Assembly (NCBI RefSeq): GCF_027942865.1
Contig: NC_134526.1
Span: 11,998,284 to 12,062,283, forward strand
From: Odontesthes bonariensis
Lineage: Eukaryota; Chordata; Actinopteri; Atheriniformes; Atherinopsidae
Direction of reading: 5' to 3'
Length of the DNA: 64,000 bases
In this document: positions 50,401 to 63,595 of the stretch, piece by piece
Numbering within the stretch: the first letter of the stretch is position 1
How the letters are laid out: the number at the start of each line of letters is the position of its first letter
Translations under genes and position numbers: made by a program
The notes under the pieces: model-generated
The model's database searches: none
Seen by the model: only the letters and a program-made list of their open reading frames with translations
Told to the model about the DNA's origin: nothing

Positions 50401-53400
50401 TTGAAAGATGGATGTTTGTCACATAAATATTTTTCAATCCTTCAAAATGCAAAGAAAATCTGCAAAAACATGCAGTTTGTGCTTCTGTTTAAGCAAAATT
50501 GCACAACATATATATATATATGAAAACAGGATGTGAAATTATAAGAAAAGCATCAGGCAGGCACTGTTCTCCAAATAGTCTGTCATGGAGGGATTTGAGC
50601 TGTTTAACCTGGAATATTGAATAGACTGAGTGGAATGTGCATGAGATCATAAAAATAGAATAAATTAATGATATTGATGCAGCAACTTTCATTTACATTC
50701 TGCTTCTTACGGCTCACTCACCAAGCTGTCAGGACACCCCCAGGAGACTCAACCTTTCCAACATCTGTAATACTGAAGTTTTGATGGCATGCAGCTGAGT
50801 GATGCTTTAAAAATGAAACTGAGTATAAAAACAGACGAGAGAGTAGTTATTTCAGCCATGTAGCAGGTGCCATGAAGCGAAGTGCATTATCAGTCAGTGA
50901 AAGATTCAGTTTATTTTGTTGTCAGCTTTGTAAGATCTTTGAGAAGGCAAATTTTTTGCGATAATAGCTTCACTTTCCAGATATAAGTGAACTTTGAGTG
51001 CTTCAAAAATACTTTCATTTTGTTGATGTAAGGAATAACTTCAGTCTTAAAAAAGATTTAGTATTCTTGGTCCTCTAGAACTTTAGGGCAAAAGAGCTGG
51101 TGAGCGAATCTGGAGCAGAAGAAAATTGTAAGTCCATTTTGACCTTGAAAAGGGTTTTTTCCCCTTTTTCTCTTTATAGTGAGGTAAATGTATTAAATGA
51201 ACAAGAAATTGGAATAGTGAAGCTACCGTAAGTCTTCTGTGAAACATTTCATAAAATCTGTTTAAGGTTGTGTTACCAGTATATATTGGAAGTGGCAAAA
51301 TTAGAGTAAATGTAGAGTCAAAAAGAATGAGAGGCTGAATGTAACATTAAAAGTACAGTGAAGGCTGATCGTCTCACATTCATTGTGCTTAAACACAGCT
51401 ACAGTTGTTGTTGTTTCCACTTTTATATTTGTCTTCCAAATACATTATTTCATTTTCAACATTGGGATATTTACACCCATTTTAACTTGCCTTTACTTTA
51501 GGAGCATCTTCATCAGAGGTTGTGTAACACTGCAAGCTCCATGTTGAGAAATGACATTGTGTTGCTCAGTGCCAAACCTAACCCAAACCCAAACACAAAC
51601 AGCAGGTCGAAATGATATTTCAAAGATCATGATGAGGCCTGATGAGTGTTCTTTAAGCGACTGATTTATTATCATTCCAAATCCATGTCTTTTTTTCAGT
51701 AAACTCAAATAGCATGCGATGCAATGTAAATGACTAATACTAATCTCTGCTTTCCCATTGGACGTGCAGTCTCTGGTTGATCATGAGTGGTTTGCAGTGG
51801 TGTCTGGCGAGGCCCTGCTTCATTTGTCCTCCAGTTGCCGCAACAAGAAAGCCAGAAAATGAGGACCTTAACGGGATAGTACATCAGATTTTGGTAAAAA
51901 ACCTTTTATACCCTGACCATTTAAGAGCAATGCCATTTTATAAAAACAAACTTTCTTAATGATTTATTTGTGGAGTGCGGTAAAGCATTTGATCAAAATT
52001 TACTTTGGAAGCGATCGCATAATCACGGCTTAATCAGCCTCTGAAATCAGAGTTTTTCTTGGGAACATATCTTTCTTATGTGTATGTGGCAAAATTATTT
52101 TGCGTTATTGACCCTTTTGACTTTGATTCATTGGTAAAAAAAAAATTGGCTGCAGTTTCTTTTGACTTAATGTGGGTACGTTGCTCACTTAGTGTCCTGA
52201 TTCTCAGCAAGATAGCCGGAGGCAATTAACTTCAACAATTTGACTTTATACAAGAATTTCTGAGTGAAAATCAAGAAAATCCAATTATATCATCAGTGTC
52301 TATGGCTCCAAATATAGGTGCAGACAGACCACAAAGGTTTAAACAGAGGTGTAACAATTTCACCTGTGAGACGGCTGGAAAATTGAATCGTAAGACAGAA
52401 ACTAGAAAACTAAGTGGCCTACAGAGGAATAATGGATCTAAAATGATAGTGTTGGCAGTGTGGCAAAATATTTACTGTAAATAGTCAAAAATATGTGTGT
52501 TGCTTAGCTGTAAGTGGGAAGCCTGAGTACACTGAAAGAGCCTGACAAGTTTTCTGACGATAGCTGAAAACGTTAGGGTGTTCATTTCTTCAGAAATCTA
52601 TCTGGGGGTTTGAGGGGGCCTGTTTCTCAGTTCCAGCTTACCCAAACGCAGAAAAGAGCTTACTGCCTGTCTTTTCTTTTCAGTCTTTCAACTCTAAAAC
52701 TGCATCGTTCTACTCAGATCATTAGGAGGAGGCTTTGACTGAATACTGGTGTGCAGTAAACAATGGAGACCATACATTTATGGTTTGAAAGCAGAATGAG
52801 CCAACCACTGAAGTTTGGCTTAAAGTATATTATTTAAGAATCCTTTCATAAACTAAGCTGGTGTGTGACGCAGTTTTCCAAAAACAGCTGCCTGCTCAGA
52901 GGGTGAATCTGGAGACACACTAAACCAGAGCTTTAACTTTTGAGGATAAAGAGTTTGTTGTAGTATTTTCACATCACAATCCTGCATTATAAATCAAATC
53001 GGCTCAGCGGTTACAACTCAAACTATTCTAAATGAGTAGTTATCAAACACTATATCAGTGAAAACATCTGGCCTGTTGGAAGCATACTTTATGTAAGAGT
53101 GTGATAATCATTAGGCTATAATGTCTCTTAATAACATGGTGAAATTGCTGTGGCGCGTTAAAGATTCTTAGCTGTAAATCATCAATGAAAGTGATTATCT
53201 GATTCTGACTTTTTGCGTAAATTCAAACTGCCTTAATACATAAAGGTTCATACATGCCACTTAATGGGTCAATATAAGAGATTTAACCTTTTAATTGTTG
53301 CTGATGATTTGAAACAGCATTTTTCTTCTCCAGTAGACCTAAATGCAGATAAGAAGTCTTGACTGTGGGACAAGATCAATTTGTGAAACACTACTAAGAT

Positions 53401-54400
53401 CTGTTGTTTTCTTTCTTTGACCGACTAGAACGTGAACTCTTTGGAATTCTGTGTTTTTCCACATTCTTAAAGCTCCTCCTACAACTCTCACATATTTTTC
53501 ATTGACATGTTCACCATTTTTCAGTCCCAGCATTGAGCTGTCATAACATGTTGTGCCTGCAACAATTCATTTCCCTTTATCAACACCACATTTCCCAAGT
53601 CCTGCAATTTTTTATTTGCATATTTCTCTAAACCACAATTGAGCATTATTCATCCTGAGCATGCTGATCATGTCCATATATTCTCCTGTCCTGACAGGCT
53701 GGAGGAACGAGACCAGTTTGTATGTCTGCAGCTTCACCTTGACATCAGATCCTCTGTGTATATGCTCCTTCCAGTGCTCTAAGTCTGTCTTGATCCATTA
53801 GACACACGGAACTTACCACAATTACTGTAATTCTCTTTTATCTCATTTCCTGTTAGTGTGTTTGTAGTCACAGTTGGCATCCAGCCAATAGAGCCAAGAC
53901 TAAGCATATTTTTGGTTGAGCCATTGCTTCGTTTGTTTGTCATTGTTCCCTCTTACATTTTTTGTTGTTTTCACATCACATTTTTAGATAAATGATCACA
54001 TAAATGAATGAGTCATTTTTCCTCTACACACAAACACGTATTCACTTCAGTAGAATAGCTCAAATGAAACTGTTATTACCTATAATTCAACGGTGTAGAA
54101 ATGGAAAGCAAAAATAAAATACAGTGTACATGTAAAAAAAACTTAAATTCGATGATTCAAAAATTCTTGAAAGTACGCTTCCTTGTATCTTAGGACTTAG
54201 AGTGAGTGTTCTTGTCATTGTTATTTAATGCAACAGAAATTTCCAAACACAAAACACACGCCTTTTCTCATGGAGATTTGCGCAAGTTAAATTCCATACA
54301 GCTTGTTCTGATCAGCTTTCTGTTGGGTACCAGTAAATGATTTGGTCCCCTGCTGAGTTTCCAACAGGAAACGCTGACTTTTATTATATTTACAAAATAA
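44459..54400. other. Gene-poor interval before mrtfb
   Basis: Ten kilobases with no recognised coding gene. Small features: an imperfect TTTTTCATTTT/AAAAATGAAAAA inverted repeat near 45224-45250, a TTCATCA repeat near 45727-45750, four AAACAT units at 46779-46802 and an AT run near 50509-50521. The 49600-50020 stretch is less AT-rich and may be a conserved non-coding element. Confidence 0.5.
46779..46802. repeat. (AAACAT)4 tandem repeat
   Basis: Four exact 6-bp units. Confidence 0.9.
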
Positions 54401-54691
54401 TTAAAAGTTCCATGTGGTTTTCTGCTGTCGTCCTCAGTGAGCAGAGCAGAGTGACCAGGCTAGGGTTAATATTAGCAGCACTTTGTTCCCTCCTCCTGAC
54501 GTGCACTGCGCACTCACACATTCTTACACACACAAACTTTCCCTGCTGAAGCCAGCAGAGAGGCAGAGAGACAGCGAGCCAGCTGTTGTTCGCTCAGAGC
54601 TGGGTCTTTTCTCCCTGTCCGTGAGCTCCACTGGCCTCATCAATCCATGGGACTCCAGATCTGGCCACCAAGCAAACCATCACTGTCCTCT
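54400..54691 (+). promoter_or_regulatory. mrtfb: Putative 5' UTR / promoter of the short mrtfb isoform
   Basis: GC content rises here relative to the flanks and leads directly into a short ATG exon with a good donor. No TATA box or CArG box was found by eye. It is inferred only from its position. Confidence 0.35.
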
Positions 54692-57600
54692 ATGGCCTGC
54701 CTTGATGTGGAGACCCCTTCCATCTGCAGGGGTAAATTCAAATCAGGTGCTTCTTCTTTCTATAACGTATTGTACCTATAATTTCTTCCTTGTATTCCTG
54801 TTGTGTTTAAGACATTATAACCCAAACGTTATTTTTACCTTTGCTTTCAGCAGGGCGCTGAAAGTATAATCCTTACAAGAAACTAAACTTTCACAAAAGA
54901 AAAATGTAAAATCAGTTTCCATTTCTTGTGTTTTTATTAACACTCTTTGGAACGCAATATTTTGTCTTCTGTCACATGATATAAGCATGACTATTTCTGC
55001 ACACAATGAGCGTCTTTCAATTTAAGTGTAATAGTCATATATGCCGCAGATCAAGATTCTGGTCATTATTTGCATATTTTAATCTTCCTTGTTTGCATTC
55101 AAGAGCAGCAAATGACTTTGCTTAGATTAGGCCTTAAGTAATAAAACACATCAGAGCAGGGCTGTTACTTGTTACTGGTGTTTAGCTTCTATGCTAGATT
55201 GTGGTTCAGCTATAAAACCTGTGAGGCAAATATTTGTTTATCACTGAAGGTTTTGTGGTGCCTCACCTACATGTAGAGATGCAATCTGTGTGATAGTGTC
55301 CAAAATTTGGTTGCACTGTTGTTAGAGGATGAATCATGCTCAAACTACAATAGTTTGTTATACTAAACATAAGCAAGAGCTCAACCTGATATATCATGAT
55401 ATCATGGCAAATGTGTACATGTGACACTCAAATTCATGAATAAATATTTAGGACATAACAATGTCTGTATGCCACTTTGTCACAGAGTTGGAAGACACAC
55501 CCACCCTCACAGGGAGGAGAACAAATGTGTTTTCTCACCCCTTTGAATGTGTTCTTACTTTATGTTATTTTGATTTTGACAAGAAATATTACCAATCAGC
55601 ACAATTTCAGTCGTATGAAAGACTAGCTTGATTTCCCAATCATATGATGAGTTGAACAGATGTATCCTCTCTCCTTCCCATTAAAAGGATTTGATTTGTA
55701 GTGCTGAAATGTGGGTGGGATAACATTAGGTTTTAGTTTGGAAACATTTCAAACCAGAAGTCGATTGCTTACCTGTCAACACTAACTGTCTTTCTTTGTT
55801 GGTTGAAATATGTTTTTAAATCATCTGTGGTCAACGAGAACTGATTGAATCATCTTGTCTTTATTTCTTTTTACAATATGATACAAAATATTTCAGTTCA
55901 ATTGAAGCCAAGTAGACAATTGAGTAAAACTAATACATTCTAATTATTCATGCCTTACTCTGTCTATGATTATAAATTCCTGAATCTTTGCTAAAATATT
56001 TAGAGTCTTTGGTATTTATAACAGTAAAGTCAACATAACTCAGCATCAGTCTGTTTCTAGACTAAATTCAGCTTGGTCCAGCCAGCACCAGATTTTTTCT
56101 TGAACAGTTTAATAAAAAAAAGAAAAGAAAAAGTCAAAGTCAAATAAAAAGACTGATGGAGACCTCCAGGGATGATTTGCTGAGAACAACATGAGTCTGA
56201 GATTAGAGATTACATCAGTAGACAAGGATTCCAGCAGAGCTCCCTCTCTGTGTTTCTCCATAACCTCTGTTTATGCTTTGCTGGTGAGCAGGAGTACGGA
56301 GCCAGTTTGCATCACAGAAAGGTTAGCCAGGGTTCAGGCAGAACATAAGATGACACAAAGTGATGAGGAGGACCCCGGGCATGAGCTGTACCCCCATAGT
56401 GATGTTCAAATTAAACCCTGCATTCTCTCCTGGTGCTGGACGGCAGCTTTTGGTGTTATTGTTATGTTATGTAGTATGCACTCAGAAATTTTCTTGCTAC
56501 TGGCATTTTCTCCAAGTTGCATTGGATGTAAATATTGAGACAAACCGATGGCGGCTTTTTATAATCTCCAGGTATAATCATTCGTGGGCAAACCATAACC
56601 CCCCATGGCCTGAGTTTGTCATAGTAAGCACAGCGGGCGGAGCAGGCACACTATGTTCTCTGTTCTGGAGTTGATGGGCTGTGAGAGTAGACTCAGCCTT
56701 CCACCCTTTGCCTCAGCTCTTGTCACTCTGCGTTCCCTTGCCCACCAGTCGAAGCCCATGGACATCCCTTTGACTCTACATACAACTAGAGATCCCACCC
56801 CCTTAACTAACCCCAAATTTCATGGTTCCCAGGCCTTGTTCTCACAGCTGCCCAGTTTATTTTTGCTCCAGTGAGTCACAGAGGCCTGTTCAGACGCAGC
56901 GCCTTTCCCAGGAGAGTTGAGCAGGTCTGCATTTGTGTGTGAGTGGGAGCTGTTTTCCCCCAAGCCCCTGGGTAAATCTAGCTAAGCTTGCTTTGCTTCT
57001 TTGCAGTGGTGACGATAAGGGGCTCTTGTACCTCATGCCACTTTCTCACTCGTCACCGTCACCTATAGCCTTGTCCTCAAACTCTTTTTTTCTTTTACTG
57101 CACTGGCCTGTGTTAGTGTACTGAAACAACATGTCCACGCTCACTTGTTTATAAATGTTTAAACTGGGATCTTACTACAGTTTACATTTTTGGGAAAATA
57201 ACACAGAGGGCCATCCGAGTACTGTATGTGGTGCTCAGATGCAAGACTCAACATTTTTTTTCTGGAAGATAGTCATGCCTTTGATGTTTCACAGAAACAT
57301 AACTGATCACTGCTCATCCATCCAAAACGAGATTAGGTTTTAAAAACAATTTATTAAATGGACACGACTGACTTGACTAAAACCAGTTTTGCTCAGTTTT
57401 CGTGACAGCTGTCCTGACATTAATCCCTCTTTTTCATGTTTGCATTCTGCTCTGTAGTTACCTTTTTCTCAGAGCATTTGCAACCTACAAGGATTTTTCC
57501 TCTCTTTAGGGGGGCTCTTGGTCAATCATGCTGTTTGGGGTAAATTGTGGTACCCCTGACAACCCCAGCAAGCCATACAGGAAGTGGATAGAATGTCTGT

Positions 57601-60600
57601 GGTGGTGAGCAGTGGTGGCAGACTTAAGCAGCGCTTACTGTTAGACCTTCAGAGATGCATATTGGTTGAGAAATGATCAATATTTTTGCTTTGTTTGAAG
57701 TCCTGCAGGTTTCATAGTTTTAATGGTTGTGGGGTAACTCAGCTAAGTTGGTTCTGAATGGTAAATGTTTAACTCTGATCTCTGTGTCTCTGCTCTCTCA
57801 TAGTTCTCCAGCTCTGTCTGCAGCAGAGGAGAACTCGGGAGCAGCTTGTGGAGCAAGGTATCATGCCGCGTGAGTATTTATATTATAAGTACAACTCTTA
57901 TACATTTCTCCTCATAGATTTGATTAATTGGTTGTTATTGTAGAAATGACAAAAAACAAAAATAAACCAATGATAAAACTGATAATACAAAAATATAAAT
58001 CATACCCTTTTTTTTCATTCATATCTGCACTGCCTCTGCACATTTATTGAAGACATTTATTGAACGGCAGTAGTTAAGTCATTGTAATCATAATCATGAT
58101 GAAAAAATATTCTCAGATCTGCAAATGCAAGCTGTTCTTTAACATCGTCCTTTGATGTGGCAAAAGTGGATCAGACTCAGTTCCTTAACTCCCTTCCTAG
58201 CGTGAACATTTTGTTTAAGAGTAAAGCAACTAAAGGACAAGCTTAAACTGTGACAAAATCCTGCTGACATCTGTGAAAAAAGTGTCAGAAAGTGACATAT
58301 GTCCTCGTCTTCTCCTGCTCTGTGCTGAGAAGCCTCGTGTGGACATGTTTTCTGCTCTTCTCCGGCTCCACAAAGCCACATGAGTCAGTTTCTGGGATGG
58401 CAGAGGAGGTCACCCGCTCCCTACGTGGCCTGGCCAAGCGTACCTTGCACACAAACCTCCCAGGACATTCTCCACAACAGCACTCTGTTGCTGCTACAGT
58501 TATAGGCTCATGATAGGTATGCAGTGAACTTAAAGTAATAAGCAGGAATGTTTTGCTTTGCTCCTCTGACACACTCCTTGGAGCGCCCCCCCCGGCTGGT
58601 GTGTCCTTAAACTAAACAAGGCCATTATATCAAAGGTGACTAGTTTGTGAGCCAGACCTCAACTAAAGCAGAGTGAGTGTATTCTGAGTGATCAAAGAGT
58701 AAGTCACTGCACTGAACAATCTCTTTGTTTGAGTCAGTAGACCTGGTGCTTCCTGTTTAAATCCCATGAGCTCCTGTTTTTGAATGCAACTTTCATACAG
58801 ACCATCAAAGCAAAAATGCGACTATGATAACATGAAATATAGACTGCTATTGAGTTGTTGTTAATATTCAGCATAAGTATATTACAACTGTTTCAATTAA
58901 GTTAATTATTATGTTGATTTATAAATTGGAAAACAAATAATCTAATTTCTTTTTTTCGATCCTCCTTCAAGCAAATTTATGTTTGCAACTCTATAATGTG
59001 CATTTTTCGTGTGTTTGATTTCATACTGTGTCTGAATGTCAAAATAGATGATTGTGTCTTTCTTGTATGTTTGAGTAAACAATTTGACAACCTTAAACTG
59101 TCTCTCAAATACCAAAAATCTGTTAAAAGGAGAATATGTTGTGGAAAATGTGTGTATTTGGTATAAGTATGTACTGGTTTTAGCATATTTGCTACTGTGG
59201 CTTGCTGTGTCAATGCCCTTTCACCCCAAAAAAACGAGAAGAAGGATGTAAATGATTAAGTTTTAAGTTTTCTTGAAAAAAAAAAGAAAAATAACTATAA
59301 ACGTATTTATCTTTTCCCAGCTCTAAAAACACCAACTACCTTTCATGAGAAGATTCGCAACCTGGAGAGAGCCAGGGTAAGTTTTCAACCTTACAGCCAA
59401 CCAAGAATGTCTTAATCTACCTCCAAATGATGTCCCCATAATATTTAGCTGAAGACTGGGATATTATTTAAAATTATATTATTATTATTTAATATTTAAC
59501 AGACTGGGAACTTCTTAAAGCACAAACTCTGCAGCAGGCCGCAGCGCTCCGAACTGGTCCGTTTGCACATCCTAAAAGGTAATCCTCCTGTGTGTTCTTA
59601 GTGGGTGATAGTGTCTTGATAAGTGAGATGAGTAAGATACTTATTCATATATCTGCACTAATTGTTTAGCAACCTATAATCACATAAATGTTTTTGTGGC
59701 TGAGGTCTGGCTGAGCCTGCTATGAGTCACAGTGACAAACCAGTCCAGAGACAGACTGATACTGGCCAGATCATAGGTGAACATCATCTTTGTGTTTATC
59801 AGAAACACAGGCGGAGCCCTCCCTGCAGGCCACACAGATGAGGCTGAAGAGAGCCAGACTGGCTGATGATCTCAATGAGAAAATTGCCCAGCGGCCTGGA
59901 CCTATGGAGCTAGTTGAGAAGAAAATCCTGCCTGTTGACTCTGGTGTTGAAGACCTCGAAAATGGTAGATGTTCATCAGCTTTACTCATCATTTCAAAAC
60001 TAACAGTGATAACTCAATCCAGCACAGCAATGCATCAGGCACAGTTTCATCCAGGATTACTTTGATTACACTTTAGTTCATGACAAAGGTCTGATGTTTG
60101 AAGTTTGATGGAGGGCAACAACAGATGGTAGGAACAGGTAACTAAGCTGCACTTAGAGCTAATCAGCAAATGTTAGATGCTAACGCACAAAGTTAAAATG
60201 TTGCAAAGACAAAATATCAAATCTCTTTATGTCAGTGGAGCCAAAAGTCAGTCTTACAGTTGCTTCATTTCTCATTTCTTTTTATCCTTGAAATACCTAA
60301 TAACACATGCTTTGTTGTTACTGATGCTGGTCCTGCAGGCAGTAAGGCAGATCATTGTAAGACACCACATCCCTCAGATGTTTATAACTTCGATGAGGAC
60401 AGCAGTGATGCATTATCGCCCCAACATCCTGCCAGCCAAGAATCTCCCTGCTCCACACTGGCCTCCCCACAGGAGTGTGGAGGAACTGAGGTCACTTACA
60501 CTTCCCCTAACTTGAGCACCCCTTCACAGGTACATCAATGCCTCGAAGCAGTTCATTTGTAGAAGTGGCCTTCTTGGATGAAGCAGTTTTAAAATGAGCA

Positions 60601-63595
60601 TGTTGTGAAGTTTTGTGTTATACTAATTCAGTTAATCATGTCCTTTTTATAGGGGAAAATTACGATTTTGTTCCATAATTAGACTTTATCTACTATTTGC
60701 ACACACACTGTACAAACTTTCTTCATTTTCTGAGTGTCTCACAACGCACTGTTTGGTTATGTTATTCCAGCTGAGGCGCCTTTCTTTCATGGAATGATAG
60801 TCAACAGACGTTGCAGCTTTACTGTACTAAATGAGTGGATTATGTGATTCCTGATCTCTCTCTTTGTTTTTCTCAGCACTCCTCAACACTCAGCTCACAG
60901 TCTACATCAGATGGAGTCAACCTCATTACCACCACCAAGCAACAGAGCAACCAGCAGGCACATCAGCCCAACAGCTCTCTGGTGCCCAGCACTTCATTGG
61001 GGCCAGTTCTTATGAAGGTTGTTGTTTTGTTTTTATCTGTGCCAAGTTTTGGCCTAAGACAATTTTAAAGTTTTCTTAAACCTAAAGAAAGAATATATAT
61101 ATGTCTTTTTCTGAAGATGAGTGAATTTACTTCTTGACCGGCTCTAATGACTCTGACCTCTGGTACTGAGATCTCTGTCTCTGAGTAATTCACTGTGTGA
61201 TTTGTGTCTTTGCTTGTTTCCTTTGGAAATGTGATAAGAGATACAATGTCAACGTCTGTTTTTTGTCATACTGAAAGTCATATTGATTTAGATGTTGATG
61301 AAGAGTCAGCTTTCAGCCAAGTCAAATGCAGGTCAAAGAGCGGCCGAGTCATAAACTTATTTTACACATACAGGGACTTACATTTGTGCCAGCCATTTAT
61401 CTTCCAGAAGGGTCAAATAACAGACTGGCCTTCCTCATTCAGGCTCCATAAAACGTAAGCCAAAAATAAAGAACAGGAGTAAAGCAATAACTCACATATT
61501 TATCATAATCCAGTTACACTCTGAGCATGAAATAAACTCTCCCTCCTTTGGAATATGATAGGGGCATGAATTTGACAAACTAAAGGCTTCATGCTTATTT
61601 AATCTAGCCTGAGTTTCTGGTTTTGCAGCTACAGTCGAACCTGATGCCAAGCCATTTCCCTGTATACTACATCCTGTAATTGCAGGTGGTAAAACAATAA
61701 GGCTCATATTTCCACTACCCGTTTCCTTATCCTGTCGTTCTCATCGGGTGTCAGAACAATGTTCCACCGTAATGCTTAAAGCTATAAAAAAAGACGGTAT
61801 CAGTTCCAAGTCTTGCAGTGTTGGCATTGGCAATGCAAACTGTATTCCCCAATAAACTGGACAGAGCTCACTAACAGGGATTGAATATCCTCCAGATGGT
61901 TTTCTCCAGCTTTACATGCTACTTTTCTCTGATGTGCTCTGCAGCAAAGTTTGGCTAAGCTACCCGCTGACAAAAGCCGCAGCAAAAAGAGCAAAGAGAC
62001 CAAGCCTCGGGTGAAAAAGTTGAAGTACCATCAGTACATTCCCCCCGACCAGAAGCAAGACCTCAGTGAAGTTTCAATGGACTCCTCTTATGCCCGTCTC
62101 CTTCAGCAACAGCAGCAGTTCTTGCAGCTCCAGATCCTAAGCCAGCAACAGCAGTACAACTTCCAGGCCGTCGTACCTACCACCCACAAGTATGACAACA
62201 GTCGCCAACACAAGCTTTCCTCAATCACAGAGATTTTATTTCTCATCCACATTGCTATGATCACCCAACAGTGTAAATGTTACTTTCTTTGAGAGATTAC
62301 TGTCCAGATTTAGCTTTTCAACAGATCCAATCAGCACGTAGTTATTTTTTCTATAACTGTGTAGCGACAGCTGCTTTCAGTCTCAATTACTTCGCATTTC
62401 CTGCCCTGAGCTTCCTACAGAGGCATCTGATTGTGAAAAATGGATGAATGATTCTCTCTTACATCTCCACTCCCTTTTCTTCTCGTCTTAAAACAACAGA
62501 TCGACGACTGAGGCACAAACCAGCTGTTCAGCTGTTGTTCTGAGAGGAAACAGTCCGTCTGCCCCTGTGCAATTCCACCACACTCAGACAACCAGCAAAC
62601 CTGATCACTTACCAGCTAATCTGGATGAGATGAAGGTAACATATTGCTACCTGTGAACCTGTGTCTTATTATGTCAACTGGATGAATGCTGCAGAAGTGA
62701 ACAGTTTTGAGAGGGGATTTATAATTTCTTATCTTTACAGGTTGCTGAGCTGAAAATGGAACTAAAACTCCGGTCTTTGCCTGTTTCTGGGACTAAGACA
62801 GATTTAATAGAGAGACTAAAGATATTTCAGGAGGGGGCTAACATCCAAAGTGTTGGTGTCATGGAGAAAGCGGCCTCACAGTCCGAAAATATAAAGTTAA
62901 CACCTCCTGTTTCCATTATAGCTTCCAAAGTGTCCACTCTGGGAATTGAAGACAATAATATAATAGACAGTCCAGCAAAATTTATTTCAAATACTCCAAA
63001 TCATGCCGCTCCGTGCATTAGCCCTTCACATAAAGCACCACATGAGGAGTGTCACACAGAGACAAAGTCCAATGAGAAGGACTCTGAAAGGGACAAGCGT
63101 CTGCATGAGAAGGAGCGTCAGATTAAGGAGCTGATGAGGAAGCTGGAGCAGGAGCAGAGGCTGGTGGAGAAACTGAAGATGCAACTAGAGGTGGAGAAAA
63201 GAAGTCAGCAGGCAGATTCTCTGCCACAACTTAATCCCCTGGTTGCGATTCAGGTTAAAGAAGAAAACGGCACCCTGTCAAACTGCAGCTCTCCTCGTCT
63301 GCCAGTGTTGGTGAAACAGGAAGACTCTGCAGATCAGAAACAGTTCACCATCAGTCATCAGACCGTCACATCGCCTGAAACGCTGCAGTCTGTCCAGCCT
63401 GGAGTTCAGATCCTTCTGCCCATATCCCTTCCTGCCTCAACAGTCACTGTGGAGCTCCCTGCCAAAGGCATTGAATTACATACTTCTGTTAGCAGCACAG
63501 CTCCAGGTCACATCCAGACCTCTGGACAGATGCCACAGAAAATAGAGGTCTCAACAGCATTACAGCAAGCGTGCAGCACGCAACCCCAGCAAAAG
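54692..63595 (+). CDS. mrtfb: Myocardin-related transcription factor B, 5' part, partial
   Basis: MRTF-B binds G-actin through RPEL motifs; when actin polymerises it enters the nucleus and coactivates SRF. Exons: 54692-54731 (putative first), 57804-57869, 59321-59376, 59503-59578, 59803-59964, 60339-60529, 60877-61017, 61945-62189, 62500-62635 and 62741-63595; all phases join, giving 656 residues before the gene leaves the window. RPEL1 is near 14-45 (QQRRTREQLVEQGIMP), RPEL2 near 52-78 (FLKHKLCSRPQRSELV), RPEL3 near 92-125 (RARLADDLNEKIAQRPGPME). A basic region (RVKKLKYHQYIPPDQK), a Q-rich tract, a SAP domain (about 366-400, LRSLPVSGTKTDLIERL) and a coiled coil (about 487-530) follow. The coiled coil (KLEQEQRLVEKLKMQLEVEKR) is closer to MRTFB than MRTFA, and shisa9 as neighbour agrees. 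The C-terminal activation domain is outside the window. Confidence 0.93.
54732..57803 (+). other. mrtfb intron 1 (inferred)
   Basis: A 3.1-kb gap between the putative first exon and the RPEL1 exon. A 115-codon frame at 56191-56538 has no MRTF similarity and is not called an exon, though alternative first exons could lie here. Confidence 0.5.
57870..59320 (+). other. mrtfb intron 2
   Basis: A 1.45-kb intron splitting the RPEL1 region. The segment 58285-58515 is GC-richer and open on both strands for more than 70 codons, which looks more like a regulatory element than an exon, as splicing it in has no counterpart in the family. Confidence 0.5.

Noticed and set aside
56191..56538. 115-codon frame as an upstream mrtfb exon
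   Set aside because: No MRTF-like sequence and no donor in the right phase that I could identify.
58285..58572. Open frames on both strands in mrtfb intron 2
   Set aside because: Inserting it would break the contiguous RPEL1 region; more likely non-coding.
54692..63595. MRTFA or myocardin instead of MRTFB
   Set aside because: RPEL motifs retain actin-binding features unlike myocardin; the coiled coil and shisa9 neighbourhood favour MRTFB, although the SAP domain alone looks MRTFA-like.
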